Shown here one piece after another: positions 8,001 through 18,174 of a DNA stretch of 64,000 nt (the stretch's first letter is position 1; each line of letters opens with the position of its first letter). The notes below the pieces were generated by a model, which made no database searches, had not been told where the DNA came from, and saw only the letters and a list, made by a program, of their open reading frames with translations. The stretch lies in NCBI RefSeq assembly GCF_905220415.1, contig NC_059539.1, positions 2,666,001 to 2,730,000 on the forward strand, written 5' to 3'. Position numbers and translations under genes: made by a program. This DNA is from Colias croceus. Lineage: Eukaryota; Arthropoda; Insecta; Lepidoptera; Pieridae.

Positions 8001-10455
8001 GCTACGAGGATGGAACGCCAGCGACAGGAGCGTGCTGAGGGACGTGCCACGAGAACTACACGCCAGCACACCAACGCAGCTGGGAGGAGCGCAGCCAGCC
8101 CCGAAGATCCTCGGGCTAATTTGGGACGCCGAGCAAGACGCGCTAGGATTCAACACAGCAATGAACAGGGTACCGGTGGAGGTGCGAGATCGCAAGCGCC
8201 CGCCAACCAAGCGCGAAGCATTAAGTGCGGTCATGTCAATTTATGACCCACTAGGCCTCTTAAGTTATTTCACCATCCGTGCTAAAATCATATTGCAGAG
8301 CCTGTGGCGCCTCCAGATTTCGTGGGATGAGCCGATACCTGAAGAAGAGGGCGAGCAGTTTGCGGGCTGGCTGGCGCAGCTGGAAACGGTCGGCGCGCTA
8401 CGTTTGCCGCGATGCTACGCAACGAACAACGTCGAAGACATCGAGCTGCACGTGCTATGCGACGCCAGTGAACAAGCGTATGCAGCCGTGGCGTACTGGC
8501 GTATGCGGCGAACGGACGGCAGCGTGCAAGTGAAACTCGTCTCGGCGAAAGCGAAGGTGGCACCACGACGCGCGCAGACGATCCCGCGCCTAGAACTACA
8601 AGCGGCGGTGATCGGCGCAAGACTCGCTGATCAGATTAGAAGAGAGCACAGGTATGAAATATCTCGTACTTGGTTTTGGACAGACTCATCGACGGTGGTG
8701 CACTGGGTGCGCAACGATGCAAAGAGATACACGCCGTTCGTCGCGCATCGCCTCGGTGAGATTGGAGAACTAACACAAAGGGAAGAGTGGCGGTGGCTGC
8801 CGACTCACGAAAACGTTGCCGACGACGCCACCCGCCTAAGTTTCACCACGGGACATGATCGATGGTTCCAGGGTCCAGAATTCCTGATGAAGACGGAGGA
8901 CCAGTGGCCCACGGAGAAGGAACTTCGAGAAACTACGGACGAGGCTGATGTACTGCATGTAAGCGAGCTGCCACGGAAGATGGAATGGCTGCCGGATCCA
9001 GAGCGCTTCTCCAAATTCCGCACACTGGTGGGAGCAACAGCAAGGGTGCTCGCATTTATCGACATGCGCATCAGGCACACGGCGACGAGACTAGAATGTC
9101 GCCACCTGGAACAAGCCGAACGACTGTTGGTGCAGCGCGCACAGAACGACAGCTTTGGGGAAGACATAAAGCGAATCAAGGACGCGCGCCCCATCAGCAG
9201 ATCCAGTAGACTGTACAAATTGGACCCGGTAATGGAAGACGGCGTGCTGAGAGTAAGGGGCCGCATAAACGCAGCCACGGCACCCGACACGGTAAAGAAG
9301 CCGGTGATCCTCGACGGCCGGCACAGAATAACCAGACTAATAGTGTTACAGGAACATTGTGCCGCCGGACACGCCAACCGCGAGCGTGTCACCAACGACC
9401 TGAGGCAGCGCTACTGGGTCATCCACCTGCGGCCTACAGTGCGCGCTGTGGAGAAGAACTGCGCGCTGTGCCGAATACGCCGAGCAATGCCGCAGGTCCC
9501 AGCCAAAGGGGACTTGCCGCGCGCTCGCCTCGACCCGTTCCACCGACCCTTCACCAACTGCGGGGTCGACTACTTCGGGCCAATGATGGTCAAGATCGGA
9601 CGAAGAAGAGAGAAGAGATGGGGCGCGCTGTTCACCTGCTTGACATCGCGCGCCGTGCACCTAGAGCTCGTCGCGTCTCTATCAACGGACTCAGCCATCA
9701 TGGCGCTGAGGAGAATGGCGGCGCGCAGAGGGTGGCCTCGTCTGATGTACTCAGACAACGGGACAAACTTCAGGGGCGCCGATCAAGAACTGAAGAAGGC
9801 GTACAACGAGTGGGCGCCGGCGCTACAAGAAGAAGCGCTGCGCCATCGAATGGAGTGGCGCTACATACCGCCGGGTGCGCCGCATCAAGGCGGTGCTTGG
9901 GAGCGGCTGGTGCGGTCAGTGAAGACCGCGCTCGGCGCGACACTACGGGAGAAGGCGCCACCAGAAGAAGTGCTGTGGACTCTGCTCACCGAAGCGGAGT
10001 TCGCGGTGAACGCGAGGCCGCTGACTCACGTGAGCGTGAGCCCGGACGATCCCGAAGCCCTCACGCCCAACCACTTCCTGCTGGGCTCCTCAACGGGACT
10101 GCCGACGACGGGGCCGTGCGACGAAGCAGACCGACGGACCTGGCGCGCCAGCCAGGCGCTCGCCGACCACTTTTGGCGCCGATGGATCAAGGAGTACCTA
10201 CCGACGCTCGTGCCACGGGGGGAGGCGCGAAAGGACACGCGACGCCTCGAGGAAGGTGACGTGGTCATCATCGTGGACCACGTCTTGCCGCGCAACACAT
10301 GGCCCATGGGGGTCGTGGTGCGCATTCACGCCGGGCCGGACGACGCTGTGCGGGTAGCCGAAGTGAAGACCAAGAGCGGGATCTTCAGACGCCCCGTCAG
10401 CAAGCTCGTCGTGATGAAGGAGGCTACGCAAGCTACGCCGGGGGGAGGACTGTAA
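5038..10455 (+). CDS. Gag-Pol polyprotein of a BEL/Pao retrotransposon
   Basis: The 1805-residue frame is intact. Order by residue: DUF1759-like Gag region (about 185-340); poly-Ala tract (about 376-387); a charged Lys/Glu four-residue repeat (about 404-427); CCHC zinc knuckles at C430/C433/H437/C442 and C463/C466/H471/C476; aspartic protease with the active-site Asp at D547 (LLDEGST); reverse transcriptase with D880 and the YMDD box at 957-960; RNase H with D1142, E1186, D1216 and D1263 region; integrase zinc finger H1440/H1445/C1475/C1478; DDE core D1511, D1573, E1622; DUF5641-like tail (about 1700-1795). Its products would copy the element RNA to DNA in virus-like particles and insert it. 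All catalytic residues I looked for are present. The start at 5038 is the first ATG with the proper Gag-like continuation. The stop codon lies inside the 3' LTR. No separate envelope gene is present. Confidence 0.95.
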   Translation: MVVTRSQGEAAEVEDRSQETERVRQERMRRLVLDPLASPSDARLTSATETMEIPPQPRRHSPARSARSVRSSASTARRIKAAELEAAERLAAIQRKELQIEKELINKRLQFEVSAIQEDEGLPEDTVTATEERNKVDEWLQSHPVPKDDRHQRSELRRGRSPTPTRRTGIEQLAASLEKMARPRLRHADLPIFSGAIEEWLPFRAAYRDTSSMYQVSDAENIQRLRTCLKGEARDAVAALLHTASSPEAVMKTLEQCFGRPEIIIDRAMEDLRKLPRPGAAAKDINCFAVKVQNVVCILQTIDRKGYLYNPMLAREILDKLSPHMRSRWCDYAFAQEGTADPEIVVLSRFLMREADQALRYTYVPTSSTAPARRDAAAAAAAAAAARPAPPKRKSAVYTMVSGEDKEEKKEEKKEEKKEEKKEEKKEDFCLCCRRDHAMVACPRYAKLSVDERWALVREKGACFKCATKRHRRSFCRAKPCGVNQCRRPHHSSLHDVRREEPAASTEETVMAVADRATAPPRAVLLKMCPVTVVGPRGEVSTHALLDEGSTITLIDEDLAQQIGAKGPATPLRIHGANMEQIEEGSRLVTVQLRGQSDGTLHDLRARTMKKLQLHQQSIPGSLLRYRHLRDIPEREVCYEQARAGVLVGTDHWEHIVTRELRTGGADEPAASKTSLGWVIHGTTPRRMIVERDRVLHVREQQADQRLHDLVAEHFKIESLNIASRPRISDADRRATSIVETTTKKTPGGYEIGLPWKRDNVRMPPSYNAALRRLLKIEAKMDAAPEFAAEYTKQMNNLFEKRYAVPCDGSEGESSVCWYLPHFAVTNPNKPGKQRLVFDAAAKSHGTCLNDELLEGPDLLLSLPGILFRFREKAVAVTADIEEMFLQVKIRPEDQPAQQFLWRGCRRDTPPQHYKMTSMIFGAASSPFMAHYIRNYNAQQHAEQYPMALEAITKSHYMDDLVVSYADAEEARQAIEEIRTVHAAAGFKLRGWNASDRSVLRDVPRELHASTPTQLGGAQPAPKILGLIWDAEQDALGFNTAMNRVPVEVRDRKRPPTKREALSAVMSIYDPLGLLSYFTIRAKIILQSLWRLQISWDEPIPEEEGEQFAGWLAQLETVGALRLPRCYATNNVEDIELHVLCDASEQAYAAVAYWRMRRTDGSVQVKLVSAKAKVAPRRAQTIPRLELQAAVIGARLADQIRREHRYEISRTWFWTDSSTVVHWVRNDAKRYTPFVAHRLGEIGELTQREEWRWLPTHENVADDATRLSFTTGHDRWFQGPEFLMKTEDQWPTEKELRETTDEADVLHVSELPRKMEWLPDPERFSKFRTLVGATARVLAFIDMRIRHTATRLECRHLEQAERLLVQRAQNDSFGEDIKRIKDARPISRSSRLYKLDPVMEDGVLRVRGRINAATAPDTVKKPVILDGRHRITRLIVLQEHCAAGHANRERVTNDLRQRYWVIHLRPTVRAVEKNCALCRIRRAMPQVPAKGDLPRARLDPFHRPFTNCGVDYFGPMMVKIGRRREKRWGALFTCLTSRAVHLELVASLSTDSAIMALRRMAARRGWPRLMYSDNGTNFRGADQELKKAYNEWAPALQEEALRHRMEWRYIPPGAPHQGGAWERLVRSVKTALGATLREKAPPEEVLWTLLTEAEFAVNARPLTHVSVSPDDPEALTPNHFLLGSSTGLPTTGPCDEADRRTWRASQALADHFWRRWIKEYLPTLVPRGEARKDTRRLEEGDVVIIVDHVLPRNTWPMGVVVRIHAGPDDAVRVAEVKTKSGIFRRPVSKLVVMKEATQATPGGGL
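10440..10450 (+). promoter_or_regulatory. Polypurine tract of the BEL/Pao element
   Basis: GGGGGGAGGA at 10440-10449 lies one base before the 3' LTR and would prime plus-strand DNA synthesis. It also encodes the last residues of the polyprotein, so one sequence serves both roles. Confidence 0.75.
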
Positions 10456-10959
10456 AGGACGAGCACACTTTCAAGGTCAAGCGCAGGCGACAACGGGGCT
10501 CCCCACACAGCGACGCCACGTGTATCAACGCTACACATGGAAGAAGAGGCGCACCGCGGTTTCGACGAGGCGCACCGCGGTTTCGACTATCGCGCTGTAT
10601 ACACTACGCCACGTGTATTGCGTCTACACGTGGAGAAGGCGTGGCCTAGGCGGCACATGCAAGACAGCCGCCGCCGCTTTGAGCCGCCGCCGCCGCTTTG
10701 TGCCTCGCCGCCGGGCGATGGCTTTGTGGCTCGCCGCACCGCTTTGAATATCGCCGCCGGTGACGCATATAAATAGCCCAACATTTGGAATTAAAGTCAG
10801 TTGCAGCAAGTTCTTCTTCCAGACTAGTAGTGAAGAAGTAATAGTGAATAAGTAATAGTGATAAATTGTAATAGTGTACATAAGGGTCGATAATATATGT
10901 ATGTCGAAGGAAGGGTGTTTTCTTGAACACAAACCCCAACAATAATACAGTCCACAACA
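10451..10959 (+). repeat. 3' LTR of the BEL/Pao element
   Basis: It is identical to the 5' LTR except A10636 for G4359. Its first bases TGTAA supply the polyprotein stop codon (TAA 10453-10455). It is followed by the ATTAT target duplication at 10960-10964. Confidence 0.95.
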
Positions 10960-10964
10960 ATTAT

Positions 10965-12408
10965 ATTATTGTTATTAGTTGACTTTTCAATTTTAATAAT
11001 ATGATCTCTTAATCTGTTCACTAACAAATTTTGTTTATAAATTATAATGAGTCAAACCAGACAATCAAATCACATTTCGAAGACGAAATTCTATTTGTCT
11101 TTATATTAGAATCCTTTTAGAATCCCATATTGGTCGCAGCAGTCCAGATGCATATTTCATAAGGTATATTATATATTAAGTATATGATATATTCTCCACA
11201 TACTGTATTGAACGAAGGATGAAAGATCGAGCGATGCAAATATGTTTACAGAATACTTACAAGAATTTTAATATACCTACTTTGCTAAATATTTTCTAGC
11301 TTGTAGTCCCGGAGCCGAGTTAAGTGACATGAATGACATAATATAAATCATTAATTTTAAGTATTTTTTGGAAAGTTCAATTTTAATAATATTATTGGTT
11401 ATTTTGACATATTATGTAAAAGTCATTTAAGTATTTTTTTTTAATTTTTATTGCATTTTGGTTGAAATTATGGATATCTACAAATAAATGTGTTTAAAAT
11501 CCAAGTATACTAATATTATGTACATTTAAACATTATTTAGAAATGCGCACTTAAATTATATTGTAGAACCCACATCTTAATTATTCATAAATACAAGTAA
11601 GTACTTGGTTAATAATAAAACTGCGGTTACTTGTACCGTCACCTAAATCTTATCAGTCTTCTCATTACCCCTACGTATTTGCTACTCCACTGAAGAAAAA
11701 AATACAAAATACATTGTCATGTTAGATTTCTGGTAGTATCAAATGCATAAGTGTGAACGAGAAAATGTTTGTGTGTGTGAACACAGCTTTATGCATACAT
11801 TTGGAGCTAATTCGCTCATACATGTTTCAAAATAATCCCGTATAAGCTGATCATGTACACAGTACAAACGAATGGGCTTTATGAATGTAGGGACGTATTA
11901 ATCGTCAATCGTATTTCATCGTGTAGGTATACTTATTACTTAAAATTTCATGTAGGAATCTATTATATGGGATATGAGTATTGAAATTCGCCAAATACTA
12001 CCTAAGTTCATCGGGTTCACTAAAAAAACATAGTTATTTGGAACGAAATTTTTTATAGACAAACTACTTAAGAGCTTTTTAATGAATAACGAAATCGGTA
12101 TATTTTATAAACCACAATTTCATACAATAAGACAAAACGTGATCTCTGTTTACAAAATAATAATTTGAGTCAATTGAAAAACCACAAAGCTAAAAGTTAA
12201 CGCTAAGAATCCATCGCTCGTGTTGTAACCGCCAGTGAAAAAAAAAAAACCTATAAAAAGTTAAAAAAAATATGATAACCGTACAGTTCTATTTTATTAA
12301 ACCAATCAAGCGTCACTTTCAATTGTCCGTAATATAGCGATAAAAAAGTCACTCTATAGCGTTGTAATATAATTGCTTATTTCAGTCGTTTCAGTACCTA
12401 CTCCGGTA
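10965..12408. other. AT-rich intergenic DNA
   Basis: No gene or clear repeat is visible. The sequence is A+T-rich with short homopolymer runs and no open frame of note. Confidence 0.4.
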
Positions 12409-12480
12409 GCCGTGATCGTCTAGTGGTTAGGACCCTACGTTGTGGCCGTAGTAACCCAGGTTCGAATCCTGGTCACGGCA
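12409..12480 (+). tRNA. tRNA-His (anticodon GTG)
   Basis: The 72-nt sequence folds as a full cloverleaf. The acceptor stem GCCGTGA (12409-12415) pairs with TCACGGC (12473-12479), with discriminator A12480. The anticodon stem CTACG/CGTAG (12435-12439 with 12447-12451) carries a seven-base loop with anticodon GTG at 12442-12444. The T arm is CCAGG TTCGAAT CCTGG (12456-12472). TAGTGGTTAGG provides the internal A box and GGTTCGAATCC the B box. A T7 run at 12507-12513 is a suitable pol III terminator. G-1 is added after transcription in eukaryotic tRNA-His. All stems are intact, so I treat it as functional. Confidence 0.95.
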
Positions 12481-12506
12481 GCGCAAGCTGTCTCGGCGGA
12501 GCTATG

Positions 12507-12513
12507 TTTTTTT
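12507..12513 (+). terminator. Pol III terminator of tRNA-His
   Basis: Seven consecutive T residues 26 bases after the mature 3' end, followed by further T-runs to 12522. A run of four or more T on the sense strand ends pol III transcription. Confidence 0.7.
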
Positions 12514-14026
12514 ATTTTTTTTATGTTGAGTTTATTGTTGCGTTTTGTTCTCATTTACTTTTTCTTAATTTATTTTCAATATACTATAAAAAATAAACAA
12601 ATCCATCGATGTCATAATTTATTTGTTTTTTTTTACTCAGATCTAGATAACCATTAACTTGTATGTTAAAAGGTAAAATGAAATCCTCAAAAAAGAAATT
12701 CCCTTTTGTAGTTTTTAGGAACGTCGATTCAAAACATTTTAAACACACATTGTTTTAAATTTCGTTGTTATTTAGGTAATATATTTATACAAAATTTGCC
12801 TACAAGTTATATTTTAAAGAGTTGGGTTTTAATTTTTTACTTTTTAAAACTTTTAAATTAATTCAAATGTAGAGTCTTTGCAAGAAATGTTAAATATTTT
12901 CAAGACATTTTTCACAGAGAGTGAGCAAAGCCGGTTTGAATAATTAATCATTACGTTTGCATTGTCCTAAGAATACATTTAATAAAACAAAGGTCATTTA
13001 TATGTTTAAGAGTTCTGTATTTTTGTATCACCGTCCGTGCGTTGAGTGAGAAGATAAAATCTTTTCAAAATCGTTTCAGATTTTTTGATTGTTCAGAACA
13101 TTTTTTCTCATGACTTTATTTTCGAATTAAAATAATTTATTAAGAATTCACGGTTAAATCAATTGTACTTATTTCTAAAAATTTAAAGTATCGAAATGAA
13201 CTGTGTTAAGGAAGGACTGATAAACTTATCAGTCCTAGAGACAAAAATGATTATTTCATATCAGTCGATATCACTGATAAGGTTTTTTCAACTCGTACCA
13301 AAGACTAGTGTGCATAATATGTTACAGGCTTCTACAAACAAAAACTAAACAGCCCTGAAATTCCCAGAAACAGCCCAAATTTCAATGGAACCATAGAGGG
13401 GACACATCATAAAATCGGTTCACTCAGTTGAAAGTTCTGAGGTAACAAAGACGAAAAAAATACAGTCGAATCGGAACCTTCTCCTTTATTTGAAGTCTTT
13501 TGGAAACTATTGAATATTATTTAGTATTTTATTATAATACAATTATCTTTTGTTCCAACTAACCAGCATCTTATCTTTCAAACAATACAGTCTGTAGATC
13601 TCAAATCTATTATTAGGTACTATCAAGGCTTCTCGAACATTCCAGAATTTCTACATTCAATTTGTACGAAATGGGCCAGGTAATGACGTTGTTAGTGTGG
13701 AGTCGATCAATCTTCGAATCGATGCCGTAATACATGAAAATAAGTTTTTATTGCTAATGACCTGTCATATGTTAAGTTTGCTATATTGTTTTTTTTTTAC
13801 GTTTGTTAAGTGGATATAAATGAGCTTGTAGCTTAAAAATGAGACATTTGATTGTCTGTAAAAAAAATATATCTCCCGTTTTAGGAAAGTATCTATTACC
13901 TTACTAGAAATCTAATAAACAGAAAATAACATTTTATAACCTTTCGCATACAATTCCAATTTCACTCTATGTAAGCACCTATTGACGTAATCAAATACTT
14001 TACCAAGCTAGTTTATGGTACAAATA
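12514..14026. other. AT-rich DNA with a small hairpin and a decayed interspersed repeat
   Basis: AGGACTGATAA (13213-13223) and its exact complement (13226-13236) form an 11-bp stem with a 2-nt loop. About 13336-13503 contains AATCGGTTCACTCAGT followed by AAAGTTCTGAGGTAACAAA, a widespread lepidopteran repeat also seen near 25300, 28640, 47830 and 51955. Its class (RTE LINE end or SINE) is not settled by the sequence here. Confidence 0.5.
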
Positions 14027-14145
14027 TCTATACATATAATAAATCTGTAGAAGGGTCAATTCTGTACATTGAAAATATTGAAAAAATAAATAGCAGGGGG
14101 TGTTACTGGATCGATACCAAACCCAAATATGTGATTAAAAAAATT

Positions 14146-14190
<45 letters not shown>

Positions 14191-14519
14191 ATGTGAAGGC
14201 ATCACGTGAAAACTAGCGGTTCGATTTCGATGAAACTTGGTATAATTATACCTTATTATCCTGGGCGTAAAATAGGATACTTTTTATCCTGGAAAAATAC
14301 GTAGAAAAAAAATTAATCTTAATTTTTCAGTTTTATCCATAGACGTTGTTCCGTAGAACCGCGAACACACGTTGCGTATTATTATAGGCCTAGCCGTATT
14401 TGGGAATTGGGTCCAATAGATATTTATAAGATGTTATTGACAGAGGTACTCAAAATGGAGAAATAACCATCCACGCGAAGACCGACATCCGCGCGGACGG
14501 AGTCGCGGGCGGAAGCTAG
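14027..14519 (+). mobile_element. Non-autonomous Helitron-type element (TCTATACATATAATAAA subfamily)
   Basis: The 493-bp copy starts TCTATACATATAATAAA, carries a pure GTCT microsatellite at about 14149-14190, and then GGTTCGATTTCGATGAAACTTGG. It ends in the G+C-rich hairpin CGCGGACGGAGTCGCGGGCGG plus AAGCTAG. A shorter minus-strand relative lies at 17855-18174 and a 3'-truncated one at 47967-48290. It has no coding capacity. Confidence 0.75.
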
Positions 14520-15803
14520 TTGAAAATATTTCGTTCCGCATGCTACATTGATTGACGTCTCCGAAATGGATTTGAAGATAGTTCTGCCGATCAAAGGATG
14601 TAAGATCAAACATACTTGTTTGTGTCGTTACTCAAACAGTTGTTCGCGGGTTGTTACGATTTGAAGTAATATAAATAAGTGGATCTATAGCGATTGAAGT
14701 AGGTACCGCATGTTTATTTCTATTTATTGTTCATAAAGTAGCTCTTAGGTGACTTTTTTGAATGTCCTCGTCGCTATAATTGAAATTTCTGTTTTCTTTA
14801 TCCGCTTGTTTTCCATCTTATAATAAAAAATAAAATAGTAGGTAATAACTAGTATTTTTCTTATGTTCGAAAGGGTTTATAAACGTTTAAAATCCGTTAA
14901 AAAGTCTGTACCTTCTAGTACCAACTAGCTGAATTAGTACTTTCGCCATACTAGTAGTATATTAATGTTAAGAAATGATTCCTCATAAACAAACCGTAGT
15001 AAATATAGTATTTTATCACTGTAACAAACATTGCAACAGCTTGCTACCCTCGTCACAGGCTCCAATTATTTCTCAACTGTCGTGTCAAACCTGCAACCGA
15101 ACATTTGCCATCTTGATTCTAATATTAGTCACGCCTGGAGTGGTTATTTAAAAATATCTACTAATAAATAGGACGTTGGGTTCAAGATGATAGAAGGTAG
15201 GGAAAAATATCAAAATCATCCCTACAAAATCATCCTCAAAAATACGCCAATAATCAAACATCTCAAATTAATCTCAAAACTGCAATTTCGCTTTTTAAAT
15301 ACAACACTATTCAATAATTAGAATCCTTTTATTTAATTTTCTCTACAAAATGATATCAATGTTTGATACAATTGTCTTATATAATTACCCAAATATTATA
15401 AAGTCGAAGCACGACCCACGATATTCCTCCAATAATTTATAATATAGGTATAGGTAACCCACGCACTTACATTTTCCGCACTCATAATAATTTAATTTAT
15501 TATCGGAATGGTTAAGCGAATTTGTATGACTTTTAAGTTAATTTGATATACTTATAGAGCTGAATCTACCTCGAAATGCCTATTTTTGGTTCTCGATACG
15601 ACAGTTAATAATTGTTTCTATTTAAATCTCGTTTTGAGTATTTAATTTAATGATTTCAAGTTTACATAGGAAACTCTACGTAACAATATTACGTGCTTAC
15701 GTAATTCTTAATGCTTTTAATCGGAAATCTGATTATTCAATAATGTTGATTTCCAAACATTTATCTTAGACATTAAAAAACTATTTTTACATTTCCTCAC
15801 TTA
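14520..15803. other. AT-rich DNA
   Basis: No gene is seen. TTTAAAATCCGTTAAAAAGTCT at about 14886-14907 repeats one arm of the fold-back at 31391-31475, so a truncated relative of that element lies here. Confidence 0.4.
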
Positions 15804-16002
15804 TCTATACTTTATATTATAAAGCTGAAGAGTTTGTTTGTTTGTTTGTTTGAACGCGCTAATTTCTGAACTACTGGTCCGATTTGAAAAATTCTTTCGG
15901 TGTTAGTTAGCCCATTTATCGAGGAACGATATAGGCTATATATCATCACGCTAAGACCAACAGGGGTGGAGCCACGGGGGTGAAACCGGGCGGAGCAGCT
16001 AG
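15804..16002 (+). mobile_element. Non-autonomous Helitron-type element (GTTT-repeat subfamily)
   Basis: It begins TCTATACTTTATATTATAAAG, has (GTTT)n followed by GAACGCGCTAAT, then a conserved ACTGGTCCGATTTGAAAAAT block. It ends in a G+C-rich tail GGCGGAGCAGCTAG before T. Subfamily relatives occur at 16309, 20862, 29786, 38604, 39214 and 39923. Confidence 0.75.
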
Positions 16003-16308
16003 TAAAATATAAAATAACGAAATCACAATTAGGTTACAGAAATCCTTCAAGAGCACAATTTCTTTCGTAACAACTCCAAACTGGTTAAGTTTGTATTGCA
16101 ATAGTTGGAAAATTTACAAAGCATTCTAACGATACTTTTTACATTTAGTTTCCCATTTCTAACAACATACAAAATTAAAATGAAGACCCGGTGCGAACGT
16201 TTTACTTTGATAAAAATTGCCTTTTAGAAAGCTCTTCTAAGCGTGAATTTTTAATACTAAGAAAATGTACAAGGACAGATGATGAAATACAAACTTTTTT
16301 ATTACATA

Positions 16309-16510
16309 CTAGCTGTACCCCGCGGTTTTACCCGCAGTGCTTCGCTCCTATTTGTTTTAGCGTGATGATAATATATCCTATATCCTTCCTCGGTAAATGG
16401 ACAATCTAACAATATTTTTTCAAATCCGACCTGTTTTTTTCTGAAATAAGCGGCAAACAAACAAACAAACTAACTCTTTACAATAACAGGAAAGATATAT
16501 ATTATTAGAG
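16309..16510 (-). mobile_element. Non-autonomous Helitron-type element, GTTT subfamily
   Basis: Reverse-strand copy: CTAG at 16309-16312, the G+C-rich tail, the TCGGATTTGAAAAA block and (GTTT)n read on the minus strand. The 5' end is degenerate, so the outer boundary near 16510 is approximate. Confidence 0.65.
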
Positions 16511-17337
16511 TGAAGAAAATATTTATTTATGGAACGAATAGAGATGTCCATTGATTGAACAGTGTCAGACAATTACGACAAGCAATTATACGCTCTCAAA
16601 GATCGATTCGTGTGGATTGTGGTCCAGACACATAGAGCTAATGATAGAGACAATGGGTGGCAAGTTTTATTCTTTGTTACTCAAACTCAAACATTTATTT
16701 ATTCAATTAGACTTCTTTTAGAATAACTTTCCAATCGTCAATACATAATTTAACAATTACCACTTCTTTATAGGACTGGTTATTAGGAAGATTGAAATTC
16801 ATATCAATTTATGTATTCATTTATTAGTGGTAAGCTTCACGAGTTCCATTTTGGTAATATGTATGTAACAAACACATTGAAATTATTCCTTCCTTGAATT
16901 TGTTTCGTGTTTAATGTGGACTTTCATATTATCTACAAAAATCTCTGGCTGCAGTAGTTTATACAACAATTGTTTTTTACCGGATTTGAAATAAAACACA
17001 CATTTTTATTTTCAGGGAATTGCCCAGAAATATCTAAATATTTATCAACAAAATATTACTCTTCTATTTAGTTGTTCAAATTAAATTGTCTTGCTTCTAT
17101 GTGAACAAACCATAAGATCCAGCATCATTCGCTCCATCACACCAAACCATTTTCATTAAGCCCTTCAGATACAAGCTTCAATTATCTCGCATGACTACAA
17201 ATAGAACATAAATAAGTTAACTGGTTTTTAATATATTTATTAAGTAACTTTATAAAGGGGTAATTTCAGATGGGTTTTAGGGCATTTAATATTGATAAAG
17301 TAGGTACCATACCAATGGTCGCGGAAGAATTCTAATC
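16511..17337. other. AT-rich DNA
   Basis: I see no gene and no repeat that I can assign. Confidence 0.35.
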
Positions 17338-17475
17338 AATACCCGCGGCCCCATCATTAAAGCGGCTCGACGGAACACAGTGGGGTTTTAGTCGGTAAGA
17401 ATGCGACATAGCCCACGGCTCCTTCCCCGGGGGCCGTGGGTATCTTTGGAAGATTTCCCCACTATAAAAAAAAAG
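17338..17475 (+). repeat. LINE 3'-end-like repeat with A-rich tail
   Basis: The block from CCCGCGGCCCCATCATTAAAG through the CCTTCCCCGGGGG hairpin ends in CCCCACTATAAAAAAAAA. An inverted copy about 88 percent identical by eye sits at 23447-23575. The adenine tail fits a retrotransposed 3' end, but no coding part is attached. Confidence 0.55.
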
Positions 17476-17500
17476 GTACCATACCAATATAGAGTAAATA

Positions 17501-17659
17501 AAGAGCGTATGTGCCGAGCGCATGTGCTCTTTCACAGAAGTGAAACTTATTTGGCAAGATGCAAACATACCAAAATTGTCGCTCTACTCCATGACGCGAC
17601 TGTATTGCCGTGACGCGACCTTGAAATTTTACTCTCAACGCGCCTAAAGAAAATTCACT
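17501..17659 (+). repeat. Dispersed about 150-bp repeat with two short palindromes, copy 1
   Basis: It starts AAGAGCG and contains GTGCCGAGCGCATGTG, CAGAAGTGAAACTT and CATGACGCGACTGTATTGCC, and ends near CGCGCCTAAAG. Two further direct copies lie at 19897-20043 and 52659-52801. It is the most diverged of the three. No terminal inverted repeat or A-tail is visible, so its class is unknown. Confidence 0.7.
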
Positions 17660-17854
17660 TGAAAAATATTACTAAGAGCAACGTGGGAACCAACGACGTC
17701 ATAAGTGGGAACATATTATTTAATTATTATGTATTTTTGTATCTAAAAATTTTTTTTAATTTTAATGATACTTTTGTTTGTGAAGTTCTTTATTGAGTGG
17801 AGGTAGTTTCATAGCAGTTATTTATGCAAAGATAAAATAACAATTTATTATGTA

Positions 17855-18018
17855 CTAGCTTCCGCCCGCGACTCCGTCCGCGCGGAAAAATTAAGATTTA
17901 TTTTTTTCTACGTATTTTTCCGGGATAAAAAGTATCCTATTTTATGCCCAGGATAATAAGGTATAATTATACGTTTCATCGAAATCGAACCTTTAGTTTT
18001 CACGTGATGCCTGAACAT

Positions 18019-18050
<32 letters not shown>

Positions 18051-18174
18051 CAATTTTTTTAATCACATATTTGGGCTTGGTATCGATCCAGTAACACCCC
18101 CTCCCTGCTATTTATTTTTTCAATATTTTCAATGTACAGAATTGACCCTTCTACAGATTTATTATATGTATAGA
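17855..18174 (-). mobile_element. Non-autonomous Helitron-type element (TCTATACATATAATAAA subfamily)
   Basis: Minus-strand relative of 14027-14519. It shows CTAG (17855-17858), the CGCGGACGGAGTCGCGGGCGG hairpin, the (TGTC)n tract at about 18020-18048, and TCTATACATATAATAAA at the far end. About 170 bp present in the plus-strand copy next to the hairpin is missing. Confidence 0.75.

Larger units (their letters stand above)
4174..10959 (+). mobile_element. Complete BEL/Pao LTR retrotransposon
   Basis: The 6786-bp element has two 509-bp LTRs beginning TG and ending CA (4174-4682 and 10451-10959) and a perfect 5-bp target duplication ATTAT (4169-4173 and 10960-10964). One uninterrupted polyprotein frame lies between them. 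The LTRs differ at one position only, G4359 versus A10636, so the insertion is recent. Five-base duplications, one fused Gag-Pol frame and the order protease-RT-RNase H-integrase with a C-terminal DUF5641-like region place it in BEL/Pao. No env-like frame follows integrase. Its G+C content contrasts strongly with the AT-rich flanks. Confidence 0.97.

Noticed and set aside
9357..10259. A 300-codon frame overlapping integrase in another frame
   Set aside because: It is a shadow of the high-G+C polyprotein gene: composition is Arg/Ala/Gly-rich with no domain, while the polyprotein frame carries all catalytic residues.
12442..12657. Plus-strand frame starting in the tRNA
   Set aside because: It reads tRNA-His and its T-rich terminator region; not a protein gene.
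14149..14190. GTCT microsatellite mistaken at first for a CRISPR-like array
   Set aside because: The unit is 4 bp without spacers, and it is an internal part of a Helitron-type element.
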